This document shows positions 8,456 through 17,716 of a stretch of DNA of 64,000 bases, piece after piece. The stretch's first letter is position 1. Each line of letters opens with the position of its first letter. A program made the translations under genes and the position numbers. Below the pieces are notes generated by a model. The model saw only the letters and a program-made list of their open reading frames with translations. It made no database searches and had not been told where the DNA came from. This DNA is from an uncultured Gammaproteobacteria bacterium (GTDB taxonomy: Bacteria; Pseudomonadota; Gammaproteobacteria; HK1): positions 434,001-498,000 of the forward strand of contig OY282378.1 in NCBI GenBank assembly GCA_958295835.1, written 5' to 3'.

Positions 8456-11400
8456 GCGTACCCCCCTCGTGTCGGCACGACGGGTGCGGGATGCGCCCCG
8501 CCGTGCTCAATCGCTCTTCGTCTCTCCGCGTCCTCGCGCAACGCCGCCTGTACCCATGAAGTACCGGTCTTGCCGTGACCCGCGTGCAGGTCGTCGAAGT
8601 AGCGCTGCCCGCGCTTGAATGCGCCCGTGTCGGCCACCGACTCCGCACCCCGGAACACCTCGCCGCCGGCGGGAGGCTCGCGGTTCGAGACCGCGATGAC
8701 CACCCCGCGAGCCGTCTCCGGGGCGCCGACGAGGTCTCGCGCGGCATCCGCGATCTCGTCCCGGGTGACGGCACGCACCGCCTCGAGATACCGCTCGCGC
8801 CGGTCGAATTCATAGCTCTCCCGGTCGATCTCGCTCCAGTACCGTACGGTGCGCTCGCCGAGCCGGGTTTCGGCCTTCAGCAACGAGCTCTCCGCCGCGG
8901 TCCGGTGGCGCTCGAAGACCGCGTTCGGCATCTCGCGAAGCGCGTCACCGAAACGCTCGATGAAGGCGTCGACGTGCCGGTGGAGGGTCTCGGGCGGGTT
9001 CGACGGGGACTGGAGCACCAGCGCGAGCCCCGGCACCTCGAGCATCGGCAGGAAGGTCGTGAAGGCGATGTACCCGATCTTGCGTTCGGCCCGCAGCTCG
9101 TGGAAGAACCTGTCTCTCATCGCCCGCACGATCAGCGCGATCTTCGCCCGCTCCGCAAGGCCGGTGTCGCGTCCCTGGGCGTAGACGGCCAGTGCATGGT
9201 CTTCGTGCTCGCTCGCAAGCCACCGCGCGAATCGCATCCCCGGGTCGAGCCGCACGACTTGGGCTTCGGCCACACGCTCCACTCGCATCGAGCCGAGCAA
9301 CTCGTGCTCCACCACGCTGCCGAGCGCCCTTGCGTCCTCGGCGGTGACGTTTCCGTGCGCGAGGGCAACGATCTCCCCGCACTCGAAGAACCGGACGGTG
9401 TACTCTCGCAGATCCTCGAGCTCCACCGCACCGAGCGCCTCGAGCCGGGTATCGTCGGACCAGTCCGGTTCGATCAGCAGCGCGCGCACCTCGCTCATCG
9501 CACGTCGAAAGGGCTTGCGCTCGCTGGCGTTGCGAAGGTGGCGGGCGTACTCGGACTTCTGCGCTTCGAAGCGCCGCGCCGGGAGCGGTAGCGCGCGCAG
9601 GGTCGACACGATGCGCGCGAGCAGGAGATCCTGCTTGTCGCTCCAACCGGAGAGACGCACCGTGATCCCCCGACGGGATCGGGACAGCGCCCAAGTCTGC
9701 CCGGCGAGCAAGGCCGGATACGCGAATTCGTCGAGCGCATCCTGCACCATCCGGACCAGCAGTGCGCTCAGCACCGTATGGCGGGGCGAGTCGCCGGCGA
9801 TCGGCGAGCGAACCGCGACGTAGAAATTCGTCTGCGGCCGGCCGGACTCGACGTCGGCGCGATGCCACAGATCGAAGCCGGGCCGGCTCGCGATTCGGGC
9901 CGGCCGCGGCCCGGCCGTCGGCTCGTCGATCAGCGCCAGGCGCCCGGGCAGGAACGGATTCGGCTCCGGGAGCAGGAAGGCGCCGTCCGGGGCCGGGTCG
10001 CGCCAGCGCGCCACGGTTCCGGTCGGGATTGGGCTCAGGCGGTACGGCGTCTCATGAAACGGCGCGCCGGAGTCGGTCGTCACGCCCTTCGCGACCACGC
10101 CCACGAGCACGCGGTCCGGGGTGAGCGCGCAGAGACACCGCCGCACGAGTTCGGGGTCGAAGTCGCCGAGCCGCGAGGGCGCGGTCAGAACCTCCCGGAT
10201 CGGATGGTAGTGCAGGGCGGAGGCAAGAACGACCGCGTAGGGACAGGGCTCCGCCTTCTCCAGGAAACGGAAGCCGATCCGCGCCATGTGCGCAAGCTCG
10301 TCGTGGTAGCGCGGCTCGATGCCGTCCCCGCGGATGAGGTCGAGACAGGCGAACACCGAGGCGATGATGCGAACCCGGTTCGCGAGTCCGGCCTCGGTCG
10401 CGTGGATGGTGATGCCGAACGTCGCGAAGTCCCGATGCCTCATGCCGAGACCCACGTTCAATCCTTCCGCCCAGCCGCGTGCCTTCAGTGCCGAGAACAG
10501 GCTGCCGGGGCCCTCGTGTCCGAGCAGATGCGAGACGAGCGCGAGAGGGTGCACCGGGTAGTGCGGCAGCAACGGCGGGATCGCGAACGAGAGCGAGATG
10601 GTGCGGAGCTCGCGGACCGGCTCGATGTCGAGCTGTGCGGGGAGCAGTCCCTCGCGGTAGAGCGGCACGGTGATGCGCGCTGGCTCGACGTCGCGACGCG
10701 GTACCGCCTCGAATCGCGCCCGCACCCAGTCGTCCAGCACGTCGAGCGGCTCGCGGCCGACCACCACGAGCTTCATCAGATGCGACGAGTAGCGGCTTTC
10801 GTGGAAGGCGATCAGCGCGTCGCGGACGTCGGCGCCCGGGCGGTCCGCGAGCGTCTCCGCGTTGCCGGCCAGGAACCGCGAGAGAGGATGTCGGGGATCG
10901 AGGGTCTGCCTCCACGCGGCCAGGCTGCGGTGCCGGTCGTCGCGGCGGCGCGAGACGAACTCGGAGTGCACCACTTGGCGCTCGCGCTCGACGTACTCGC
11001 AGTCGAAGCGCGGGGAGATGAAGAACTGGGCGAACCGGTCGAGCGCGCCTTCGAGGTGCGCGGCGTTGACGTCGAAGAAAAAGTTCGTGTGAGCAAACGA
11101 CGTGGCGGCGTTGCCGGAGCCGCCGTGCTCGGCGAGAAAGCGGTCATGTTCGCCGGCGTCCGGATACTTCCCGGTGCCGAGAAACAGCATGTGTTCGAGA
11201 AAGTGCGCGAGGCCCGGGCGATCGTCCGGGTCGTCGCCGCTGCCCACGTTGACGTTGACTGCCGCCGCCGCCTTGTCGGCGTGCGGATCGGAGACCACCA
11301 GCGCCTCCAGTCCGTTGTCCAGCATGACGGCCCGGTAGTCCCGGGAATCGGCGGGGCTGCGTTCGATCTCGATGTTCCGATGCTCGACGGACGTCCCCTC

Positions 11401-11463
11401 GGCACCGGCCGCCGGCGCTTCGAGTGGAGTGAGTCCATTCGCGGTGCAGAGCGTCATCCTCAT
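8446..11463 (-). CDS. M16 (pitrilysin/insulinase-type) zinc peptidase
   Basis: 1005 residues, single-chain M16 length with two catalytic-type halves. The inverted zinc motif HFLEH is at 87-91, and the distal Glu is in VVHSEF at ~168. The start is the ATG preceded by AGGTGG; an in-frame ATG 60 bp further up lacks such a site and would add an Arg-rich tail. The 3' end overlaps the methyltransferase/sulfotransferase start, indicating translational coupling. M16 enzymes degrade peptides enclosed in a chamber and act as leader peptidases in several RiPP pathways, so leader removal or turnover is the likely role. No signal peptide is evident, so a cytoplasmic location is expected. Confidence 0.9.
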   Translation of the reverse strand: MRMTLCTANGLTPLEAPAAGAEGTSVEHRNIEIERSPADSRDYRAVMLDNGLEALVVSDPHADKAAAAVNVNVGSGDDPDDRPGLAHFLEHMLFLGTGKYPDAGEHDRFLAEHGGSGNAATSFAHTNFFFDVNAAHLEGALDRFAQFFISPRFDCEYVERERQVVHSEFVSRRRDDRHRSLAAWRQTLDPRHPLSRFLAGNAETLADRPGADVRDALIAFHESRYSSHLMKLVVVGREPLDVLDDWVRARFEAVPRRDVEPARITVPLYREGLLPAQLDIEPVRELRTISLSFAIPPLLPHYPVHPLALVSHLLGHEGPGSLFSALKARGWAEGLNVGLGMRHRDFATFGITIHATEAGLANRVRIIASVFACLDLIRGDGIEPRYHDELAHMARIGFRFLEKAEPCPYAVVLASALHYHPIREVLTAPSRLGDFDPELVRRCLCALTPDRVLVGVVAKGVTTDSGAPFHETPYRLSPIPTGTVARWRDPAPDGAFLLPEPNPFLPGRLALIDEPTAGPRPARIASRPGFDLWHRADVESGRPQTNFYVAVRSPIAGDSPRHTVLSALLVRMVQDALDEFAYPALLAGQTWALSRSRRGITVRLSGWSDKQDLLLARIVSTLRALPLPARRFEAQKSEYARHLRNASERKPFRRAMSEVRALLIEPDWSDDTRLEALGAVELEDLREYTVRFFECGEIVALAHGNVTAEDARALGSVVEHELLGSMRVERVAEAQVVRLDPGMRFARWLASEHEDHALAVYAQGRDTGLAERAKIALIVRAMRDRFFHELRAERKIGYIAFTTFLPMLEVPGLALVLQSPSNPPETLHRHVDAFIERFGDALREMPNAVFERHRTAAESSLLKAETRLGERTVRYWSEIDRESYEFDRRERYLEAVRAVTRDEIADAARDLVGAPETARGVVIAVSNREPPAGGEVFRGAESVADTGAFKRGQRYFDDLHAGHGKTGTSWVQAALREDAERRRAIEHGGAHPAPVVPTRGGYACS

Positions 11464-11504
11464 CGAACCACCTCGGTCTACCCGGTCACATCCGAAACGA
11501 GATC

Positions 11505-11808
11505 GCAAGAAAGGGCGACGCATGCGTCGCCCCTACCGCCGGTGATGTCCCCCGTGTTTGGCGATGTCCCCGTGTTCGGCGATGTCCCCGTGTTTGGCGG
11601 CACTGCGGTACGGCGCCAATCCAACGACCGACCAGTGCGGGCGCCGGTACTCCGGCGCGTAAGGGGGACGTCTTTCTGCCATCGGGACATGTCCTCTGCA
11701 CAATGGTCAGGGGTCCACCAAAGCGCCGCAACTGCGCAGCCGCAGCCGCTGTAGGGGCGACGCATGCGTCGCCCCTACCGTCGGTGATGTCCCCGTGTTT
11801 GGCGACTC
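11505..11808. repeat. Palindromic GGGGCGACGCATGCGTCGCCCC repeats and 18-bp tandem repeats
   Basis: The gap between the M16 peptidase and the regulator holds two copies of a palindrome built on GGGCGACGCATGCGTCGCCC (11513-11532 and 11755-11780). Each is followed by CCGGTGATGTCC-like sequence, and a ~18 bp unit reading GATGTCCCCGTGTTTGGC occurs about three times at 11544-11598 and once near 11786. This is an interspersed palindromic repeat that amplified locally. No gene is seen here. Confidence 0.7.
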
Positions 11809-14574
11809 CTAGTCGTCACCGGCTCGGATGCCCTCGTAAATCAAGCGCAGCTCCTTGGCGCGACGCACGGCTTCGGCCCGATTGTCCACGCCCAGTTTGG
11901 TGAAAAGTTTCCGTATATGGTACCGCACACCGTGCGCGGTCAGCCCGAGCGCGATCGCGATCCGTTTGTCCTGCTGGGTCTCGAGCCGTTCCAGAATCTG
12001 CTGCTCGCGCTCGCTCAGCGTCGGAGGCCGGAACTCGTCGGACGCGAACTCGTACGCCAGGAGCGACAGCGCTGTTCTCCTGCTCGGAGAATCGGGAACC
12101 GAATCGATGAGTGACTCCACGACCGGCGGGGCGATTTCGCGCTCCCGCACCAGTGAGCAGGCGTACGGAGTTTCACCGAACAGACGGAGAAACTCTTCCA
12201 TATGTCCCACCGCCGCCGCCAGCTCGCCCGCGCGGGATTCCAGCGTCATCGACAACGAGAGCGCACGCATCAGGGTGCGCCTCAGACCTCGCGCCGCCGC
12301 TTCGGTACACAGGTCCGCTGCGAAGCCGCGCCCTTCGTCGAAGCGCTCTCGCGCGGTCAGAATACGCAGGCGCGCACACGACAACGCCTCCATCTCTCTC
12401 CAGCTCTGCCCGGTCAGGTCCAGACAACCCCGAGAATCCTCCGGCAGCTCACGCAGACGCCAATCCCGTTCGGCATCCCCGACTCGCGCGGCGGTTGCGA
12501 GCAGGGATGCCCGCAGCGCCGACAGATACCGAACGAGTGCCGGCAATCCGGCACCGAGGACATGGTCCAGCATCTCGTCGGCCGCCGCCAGCGCACTGTC
12601 GACGCCCTCGTTCCGGCGCTTCTGGTCGACGGCCGCACCACTCGCTGCGGCATAGACCGAGAACGAAGTCGGGGTTGCCAGCAGCCGTCTCGGCACCCTG
12701 GCCGGTACATCGGCCGGTGCGGGTCGGTTGCACTCCAGCGCAAGCTCTCGCCGCAGGACTTTGGCGGCCAGCATTGGTACCGCATCCCCAAGTTCGTTTG
12801 TCCGAACCGCCCCGTGTGCTCGTTCGAAGTGCGCTTCCGCATCCGCCACCCGACCCTGGGCCATGGCAATCTGACCGATTTCCAGGTCGATGAAGATGTT
12901 CGCGTAACGGTGGTCGACAAGGTTTCTCCGTGCCAGTGCGAGTTGGTGGAGCGCCGCATCGAACTGCCCTGCCAGATGATGCTCGATGCCCAGTTGGTAC
13001 TGCATGTTGCCGCGTGTCGACGGATCAAGACGTGGCGACTCCACCAACCGCGAGAGATCGGGAAGAATCGCCTGAACCCGCCTGGAGCCGATTCGTTCGG
13101 CTCCGTGCAGAGCGATGCCGCTGCGGGCGATGCAGGCGTCCACGGAGAGATCGAAATCGTCCTCGCTCCCCTCGCCGGCACCGGTCGCGAGAGCTGCCGC
13201 CACGGCGGCGTACCCCTCTCGGGCTTCCTCCAAACGTCCCTCTATGGCCAGGGCCAGGCATCGGGAGAGCACCAGCCGAGGACGTTCCGACATGATGTTC
13301 TCATTGAGCAACTGGTTGGCGGCCATGAACTCTGCGATGCCTTGCCGCATCTGCATACGGACGCCGCCGGCGTGCTCCAGGACGTCGCCGGCCAGAATGT
13401 CGTCCCCCGCCTCCATGGCATGGCGCATGGCCCTCACCGTTTCGCCGTAACGCATGAGGGCCTGCGCAATTCGTCGATGAACGGCGTTGAATCGCGTCAG
13501 GTTCTCCTGCTGTCGACACTTGATGCAGTGCTCCCGGATCAACGGATGCAACCGCCATCTGTCCGTTGCTTCGCCAGGAATCCTGGCCAGCAGCCCGCCC
13601 AGTGCGGGAAGCATTCTGAGCCGGCGCATCGAGTCGGCCTGCTCCAGTACTTCGTCGAGAAGCTCCGCATCCATCCATTCGAACTGCCCGACATCGAGCA
13701 GAAAATCCCTTTCGTCGGCCGCGAGTCCCTCGAACAACCGCGACTCCATCCAGTTCCCGACACTGACCTGCAACATGCGGGCGTTTTCCGGCGCCGGGTT
13801 CATTCTCCTTTTGCAGGCAATCCTGACCGCAACGGGCCATCCAGCCGAATCAGCCGTGATCGCGGCCAGCTCCCGTCGCGTCAGGTTACGATTGAAAGCC
13901 TCTGCCACTTCCTCCTTCGAGAACCGCAATTCCTCTTCCCCCACGATCGTGGCCTGGGTCTGGTCTTGCAGCAGGACTCCACCGACGTTCAGACCGGTGG
14001 GAAGCCTGCGGCACGTCATCGCCAAGTGCAGGTTGGGCGGTCCCCGGTTCAGCAGAAACTCCAGCAGCGCCACCGATGCCGGGTTCCCCGGCCGATCCAC
14101 CTCGTCGAGCGCAAGCACGAAGGGGCCGTCCAGCTCCGCTACCGCACGCGCCACATGGGTGACCCCGATCCAGGGCCCGCCGTTGGCAGCGCCGGCATCG
14201 CGCGGCGCCGGCGGGTCAGGGATGCGCAGCCCGGCAGCCCGGCACGAGAAGGCGATATAGCTGTCGAGAAGCGCGGGCTCATCGCACTCGTCCAGCGAAA
14301 CCCACGCGGTCCGGACGCCGTCTTCCCCGAGGCTGCGGCAGCATTCCGCAAGCAGGGTCGTCTTGCCGAATCCAGCGGGTGCGTTCAGCACCGTGATTCG
14401 CGTGCGGGTCATGCCGGCGACCACGAGCCGGGCACGACGGATCTGGTTCGCAATCGGATCGGGGATGGTGACTTTCCGGCGCAACAGCCAGGAATTCGAC
14501 CCTTGAGCGGCCGCGCTTCCGCCCGATTGCAGAGCCCCTTCGACCCGCAGTCCGGCGGGATTGTCAGTGGTCAT
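11809..14574 (-). CDS. MalT-type LuxR-family ATP-dependent transcriptional regulator
   Basis: 921 residues in the MalT/LAL order. An N-terminal STAND-type NTPase has Walker A APAGFGKTT at ~65-73 and a Walker-B-like LALDEVD near 155-161; a long TPR-like helical middle follows; a C-terminal LuxR helix-turn-helix begins LSEREQQILERL at about residue 865. Such proteins are activators that assemble on inducer and ATP binding. It sits next to the peptide cluster in the same direction as the biosynthetic genes, and is the best local candidate to read the dyads in front of both precursors. That link is not shown by sequence. Its own start (ATG, 14574) has no strong ribosome site. Confidence 0.88.
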   Translation of the reverse strand: MTTDNPAGLRVEGALQSGGSAAAQGSNSWLLRRKVTIPDPIANQIRRARLVVAGMTRTRITVLNAPAGFGKTTLLAECCRSLGEDGVRTAWVSLDECDEPALLDSYIAFSCRAAGLRIPDPPAPRDAGAANGGPWIGVTHVARAVAELDGPFVLALDEVDRPGNPASVALLEFLLNRGPPNLHLAMTCRRLPTGLNVGGVLLQDQTQATIVGEEELRFSKEEVAEAFNRNLTRRELAAITADSAGWPVAVRIACKRRMNPAPENARMLQVSVGNWMESRLFEGLAADERDFLLDVGQFEWMDAELLDEVLEQADSMRRLRMLPALGGLLARIPGEATDRWRLHPLIREHCIKCRQQENLTRFNAVHRRIAQALMRYGETVRAMRHAMEAGDDILAGDVLEHAGGVRMQMRQGIAEFMAANQLLNENIMSERPRLVLSRCLALAIEGRLEEAREGYAAVAAALATGAGEGSEDDFDLSVDACIARSGIALHGAERIGSRRVQAILPDLSRLVESPRLDPSTRGNMQYQLGIEHHLAGQFDAALHQLALARRNLVDHRYANIFIDLEIGQIAMAQGRVADAEAHFERAHGAVRTNELGDAVPMLAAKVLRRELALECNRPAPADVPARVPRRLLATPTSFSVYAAASGAAVDQKRRNEGVDSALAAADEMLDHVLGAGLPALVRYLSALRASLLATAARVGDAERDWRLRELPEDSRGCLDLTGQSWREMEALSCARLRILTARERFDEGRGFAADLCTEAAARGLRRTLMRALSLSMTLESRAGELAAAVGHMEEFLRLFGETPYACSLVREREIAPPVVESLIDSVPDSPSRRTALSLLAYEFASDEFRPPTLSEREQQILERLETQQDKRIAIALGLTAHGVRYHIRKLFTKLGVDNRAEAVRRAKELRLIYEGIRAGDD

Positions 14575-14722
14575 CGCCGGTCTCCGCCGTGGCGTGTGAC
14601 AGCGACTCTTCGAGAATCCCCGGCCTTTTCAGGTCGTCAGCCATGTGCGTCGAAGATTTTTCCGCCGACCGACGTTTGGTTCCGGCCATGCCGGGTCGGG
14701 TTACCACCCCGGGGACTGCCGC

Positions 14723-14956
14723 TCAGCCCCCGGTGACCGGAGGAAAGAACGCAACCTCGTCACCCGCGCGGACCGGCGCCCCGAGATGTGTGTACTCCAG
14801 ATTCACCGCCACGAGCACGTTGCCGGGGATCGGCTGTCCCCCGGTTGCGAGGCGCCAGGCGTCTCCGGCGGTTTCCACCCGGGCGCCGTCGACCGCAATC
14901 TCGCGGCGTCCCGCAGACTCGCGCAGGCTGGCGAAGAACCTCACCGTGATCGTCAT
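14723..14956 (-). CDS. moaD: MoaD-like molybdopterin synthase small subunit
   Basis: 77 residues with the beta-grasp pattern VRFFASLRE at the start and the C-terminal FPPVTGG whose diglycine is thiocarboxylated by MoeB. MoaD donates sulfur to precursor Z in molybdopterin synthesis. The chosen start gives the usual length; an ATG 15 bp upstream is possible. No moaE, moaA or moeB lies nearby, so the gene is detached from its pathway, at the edge of a transposon-scarred zone. Confidence 0.8.
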   Translation of the reverse strand: MTITVRFFASLRESAGRREIAVDGARVETAGDAWRLATGGQPIPGNVLVAVNLEYTHLGAPVRAGDEVAFFPPVTGG

Positions 14957-15082
14957 CCGCGACTCCTCCATTCAACCCGCATTATTCACGAAGGATCGTA
15001 CGAAAGGGGTATGGTGCGCCCGAGATCTGTAGCAAGATCATGGTGTTAGTTCAATTCGCACTACAGGTCCACGGAGCACGTC

Positions 15083-15289
15083 ATGAAAGGAACCGTACCG
15101 CACCTTTCGCCGTCGTTCAATCCGGCGGTGTCCAGTGAAACACGTCCCGAACATCTCAGCGCGGAAACGGGTGCGTTGGTTCAACGTGAGATGATGGAAC
15201 GTAGCGGCATTGTCGGATGGCCGGCCGAGCGCCTGCATGATCCGCGCAATCGCGATTTGATTCGCTATCCGTTGGAGGAGGCCGCTCAC
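15083..15289 (+). pseudogene. N-terminal remnant of an IS1380-like transposase
   Basis: The frame opens MKGTVPHLSP and reaches a stretch with WPAERLHDPRNRDLIRYP, which resembles the N-terminal region of IS1380-family transposases (reverse-transcriptase-like start followed by an RHSL-type motif). The similarity ends near 15285, where sequence belonging to a different repeat begins. No catalytic domain remains. Confidence 0.5.
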
Positions 15290-15545
15290 GGTCCGGCCTC
15301 CTCATTCGGGGAGATGCCGCGGACGCTTCCATGGCCAGCGAGGCGCCGACGCGGCATTCCGAACATGCCATGAAGGGAGGGTCGTGGGGCGTGAACGTCC
15401 AGCGGAACGTAACCTGCTACATTTCCGCCGGACGGCTGCCGAGCGGGCATCGCCTGGGGTCCGGCGGCGTGGTTTCTCGGGACAAAAGGGTGTCGTGAAG
15501 CGCTCTCCGACGAAGCCACGGTCGCGGGTAGCGATGGCGTTAATA
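15290..15545. repeat. Mosaic repeat, second copy at 20929-21408
   Basis: Two blocks recur downstream. 15290-15345 (GCCTCCTCATTCGGGG...) matches 20925-20985. 15348-15545 (from CGGCATTCCGAACATG to GCGATGGCGTT) matches 21219-21409 with scattered substitutions. The downstream copy is split by ~230 bp of other sequence and ends exactly where an IS3 element begins, so the copy here looks like a version without that IS. Confidence 0.7.
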
Positions 15546-15558
15546 CAAGTAAAAACAA

Positions 15559-15660
15559 ATGGATAGGAAAGAATCCCGGACCGGGTACCGGATCGGTGTG
15601 GACATCGGCGGCACATATGTGGCACATTCCGACCTGTCATTCGAAGGCTCAAGCTCCTGA
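15559..15660 (+). pseudogene. 5' remnant of the HyuA-like hydantoinase gene
   Basis: The first ~60 bp nearly match the start of the hydantoinase gene at 23605 onward (ATGGATAGGAAAGAATCCCG here, ATAGATAGG there). The reading frame gives RIGVDIGG and then runs into unrelated sequence and a stop after 33 residues. This copy keeps an ATG that is ATA in the intact gene. Confidence 0.75.
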
Positions 15661-15678
15661 GCCACAGGGAGAACGACG

Positions 15679-15864
15679 ATGGCCGACCCAAATGACCTCA
15701 TCGCCAGACTCTTCGAGACCCAAGGACGCCAGCACGTCAACATCAAGCTCTTCCCGGGATCCTCCGACGAGGTAGCTCCCGATGAGCTCGCCGCCGAGGT
15801 TGCGTGCGCAATCGCCGCCGTAGACTCCGGCGAAGCGACTCGGATCTACTCCCTCGACGACTAG
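15679..15864 (+). CDS. Small acidic protein upstream of an ImmA/IrrE-like gene
   Basis: 61 residues, starting after GGGAGAACGACG. It is acidic at the C-terminus (ending YSLDD) and has a likely helix rich in Ala in the middle; no family is recognised. It ends 13 bp before the next gene, and the pair looks like a small two-gene cassette of the toxin-antitoxin or regulator type. That is inference from layout. Confidence 0.55.
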   Translation: MADPNDLIARLFETQGRQHVNIKLFPGSSDEVAPDELAAEVACAIAAVDSGEATRIYSLDD

Positions 15865-15877
15865 GACAGTACGTCCT

Positions 15878-16438
15878 ATGAAGCAAATCAAAGGGATCTA
15901 TGACCACTTCGCGTGCCATACGCGGGTTCCTGTACCAATAGATGAGGTCCGAGGCTATGTCTCGGACCTCAAATTCGTTGACGAAATTGATATCTATGCC
16001 TTAAGCTCGCTCCGACCCGAGGTATTACGGGGCTTGTTGCAGGTATTCAATGAAGATGGCCGAACGGTCGCCCGTGTTGTCTATTCCTCCTGCCTGAGCA
16101 GGAAGATGCGAAGGATCGTTTGTTGCAAGGAACTTCTCCATATCCTCGACCAAAACGACGACATGGCATCCAGCCGGCAGGAAGTGCAGCGCCACATTGA
16201 GAACCTTAATCTCAGCGCTCTAGCCGATCTACCGGCTAGCGTGCGCTCGGACCAGAACGGATCGTTGCATGCGCTGATGATCCTGTTCCCGCGCGATTAC
16301 CTCCACGAGATTCGGAGGCGGTACGAGGCCGGAAAGGTGACCGCCGAGGAAATTTCTGATCGGGTTCAACTGCCTCTTACCTATGTTCGGGCGGCCCTTT
16401 CGAAAGTGTGGCAGGAGTTTCTCGAGACCTACATCTAG
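15878..16438 (+). CDS. Degenerate ImmA/IrrE-like peptidase-fold protein
   Basis: 186 residues. The segment RRIVCCKELLHILD (about 85-98) sits where ImmA/IrrE proteins carry the zinc motif HExxH, but the first His is replaced (KELLH), so a classical HExxH site is absent. A later LMILFPRDYL followed by GKVTAEEISDRVQLPLTYVRAAL matches the C-terminal layout of this family (a helix plus a short HTH-like end). ImmA/IrrE proteins cleave repressors or act as toxin parts. Here a non-catalytic or altered role is likely. GC content is lower than in the neighbours. Confidence 0.55.
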   Translation: MKQIKGIYDHFACHTRVPVPIDEVRGYVSDLKFVDEIDIYALSSLRPEVLRGLLQVFNEDGRTVARVVYSSCLSRKMRRIVCCKELLHILDQNDDMASSRQEVQRHIENLNLSALADLPASVRSDQNGSLHALMILFPRDYLHEIRRRYEAGKVTAEEISDRVQLPLTYVRAALSKVWQEFLETYI

Positions 16439-16731
16439 CGGGACTCGGGGTGCCGCCTCGCCCCAACGGTGCGCGGGAGGGCGGACATGAACACCGAGGC
16501 CGGCAGTGCATCTCGTGCCCGCAGAACGAAGACGCCTTCAGCCGCACGGTACGAGTGCGCGACGGCTAGACATCATGAATTGACCTGCCCTAGCCTCGAC
16601 ACCCGTGGGATATGTTTCGATGACTTTTCCTTCCAGACTCACCAAGCATCCCTCGATTATGAGGACTCGGTGGCGATTTTTCAAGAACAAAATTCACTGA
16701 CCGCGAACCGAAAGCGCCTACCGATGGTGGC
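16439..16731. other. Gap without a convincing gene
   Basis: No frame here has a plausible start, composition or recognisable product. It is slightly AT-richer than its surroundings between 16600 and 16700. Confidence 0.4.
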
Positions 16732-16926
16732 TCATTTCCGTCTTTTCTTCATGCTTGCGCCTTCCCCGTCCTCTCTAACGTCGTGCATCCACGGGCAACG
16801 CTCCCACAGCGCGCGCAAGCGGCAGGGCAGACCCAGGAACTGACCGTCGTTTATGTCGTAGCGCGGCCACTCGGTCTCCCGTCGCCACCGCTCCGGGTCC
16901 GATGTGCGCCGCCATTCGTAGCCCAC
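16732..16926 (-). CDS. Small hypothetical protein, Trp- and Arg-rich
   Basis: 64 residues from a GTG start, with several WRR-type motifs and a basic tail MKKRRK. No known family. It lies 24 bp after the gene at 16951-17217 in the same direction. The row of small minus-strand genes (20542, 17217, 16926) resembles accessory genes of plasmids or phages. Confidence 0.4.
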   Translation of the reverse strand: MGYEWRRTSDPERWRRETEWPRYDINDGQFLGLPCRLRALWERCPWMHDVREDGEGASMKKRRK

Positions 16927-16950
16927 GCAACGGCAGGGGCGCTCGACCCA

Positions 16951-17217
16951 TCACCCCTGCACCGCTGCTTCGTCTCCCTGCGCGCCAACGTAGTGCAGGG
17001 AAGTGCCGCGATACAGCACCTGCCGCCATTCATGCTTGCCGATCCGCATCGGCTCGGAGATGCGGAGCACGCCCTCCATCCAGAACGCCGAGTCGCGCAT
17101 GTCTTCCCCCCGTGCCGCCGTCGCTTCGGGCGGAACAGACAGGGGAAGTTCGAGTGCGCCGCTTGCGAGCGTCTTGGACGCGCGCCGATGTGCAGCGGTG
17201 CCGGGGGTATCGGACAT
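16951..17217 (-). CDS. Small hypothetical protein
   Basis: 88 residues; the ATG start is preceded by GGAG at suitable distance. The C-terminal half (WMEGVLRISEPMRIG, then EWRQVLYRG) has mixed hydrophobic and polar composition, as expected of a folded domain; the N-terminal half is Ala/Pro-rich. Family not recognised. Confidence 0.45.
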   Translation of the reverse strand: MSDTPGTAAHRRASKTLASGALELPLSVPPEATAARGEDMRDSAFWMEGVLRISEPMRIGKHEWRQVLYRGTSLHYVGAQGDEAAVQG

Positions 17218-17716
17218 GAGGGTCTCCAGGACGGCAAGGCCCCGCGAAGGGCGAAGGTGGGGGGCAGGCTCCGGCGCACGGTACGAGAGCGGCCCCGTAG
17301 CACGGGCAAACTCCCGATACCGGCCGACTCACGGTGTACGGGCGTAGCGGATGACCGTGCGGCAAGCATCACACTGCAACCGCCGCATTCACACAGCACC
17401 GTACCGGGCTCGCTCGACAAGCCCGACTTCGGTCCGATGCCGTCGTGCATTCTCCACCGGACGCTGCCGCCGCAGTGCGGGAGGCCGGCGTGCCGCGACC
17501 GGTCGTGCCGTGTACGACAGCGGCGCGGATGCGGGCGGCTCTCTCCATCGCCTCGTCATCTCAAGGTGGATCGAAGCCTTCGACGTGCATCGCAGGAGTC
17601 TCCCGTTACCAGTGGTGCGCATTCCGGTGAAGTCGATCACCGATTCCGGGTTGAAGCCGATCACCGAATCCGGTCAAGCCGATCACCAGTCGGAGCGAAG
17701 CGACGCGGGGCGATGA

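Noticed and set aside
14723..14956. MoaD-like gene as a sulfur carrier of the peptide cluster
   Set aside because: It lies beyond the regulator and has a normal MoaD sequence; nothing shows a thiolation partner in the cluster.
16469..16843. Plus-strand frame after the ImmA/IrrE-like gene
   Set aside because: Low-quality composition; it overlaps a better minus-strand small gene.
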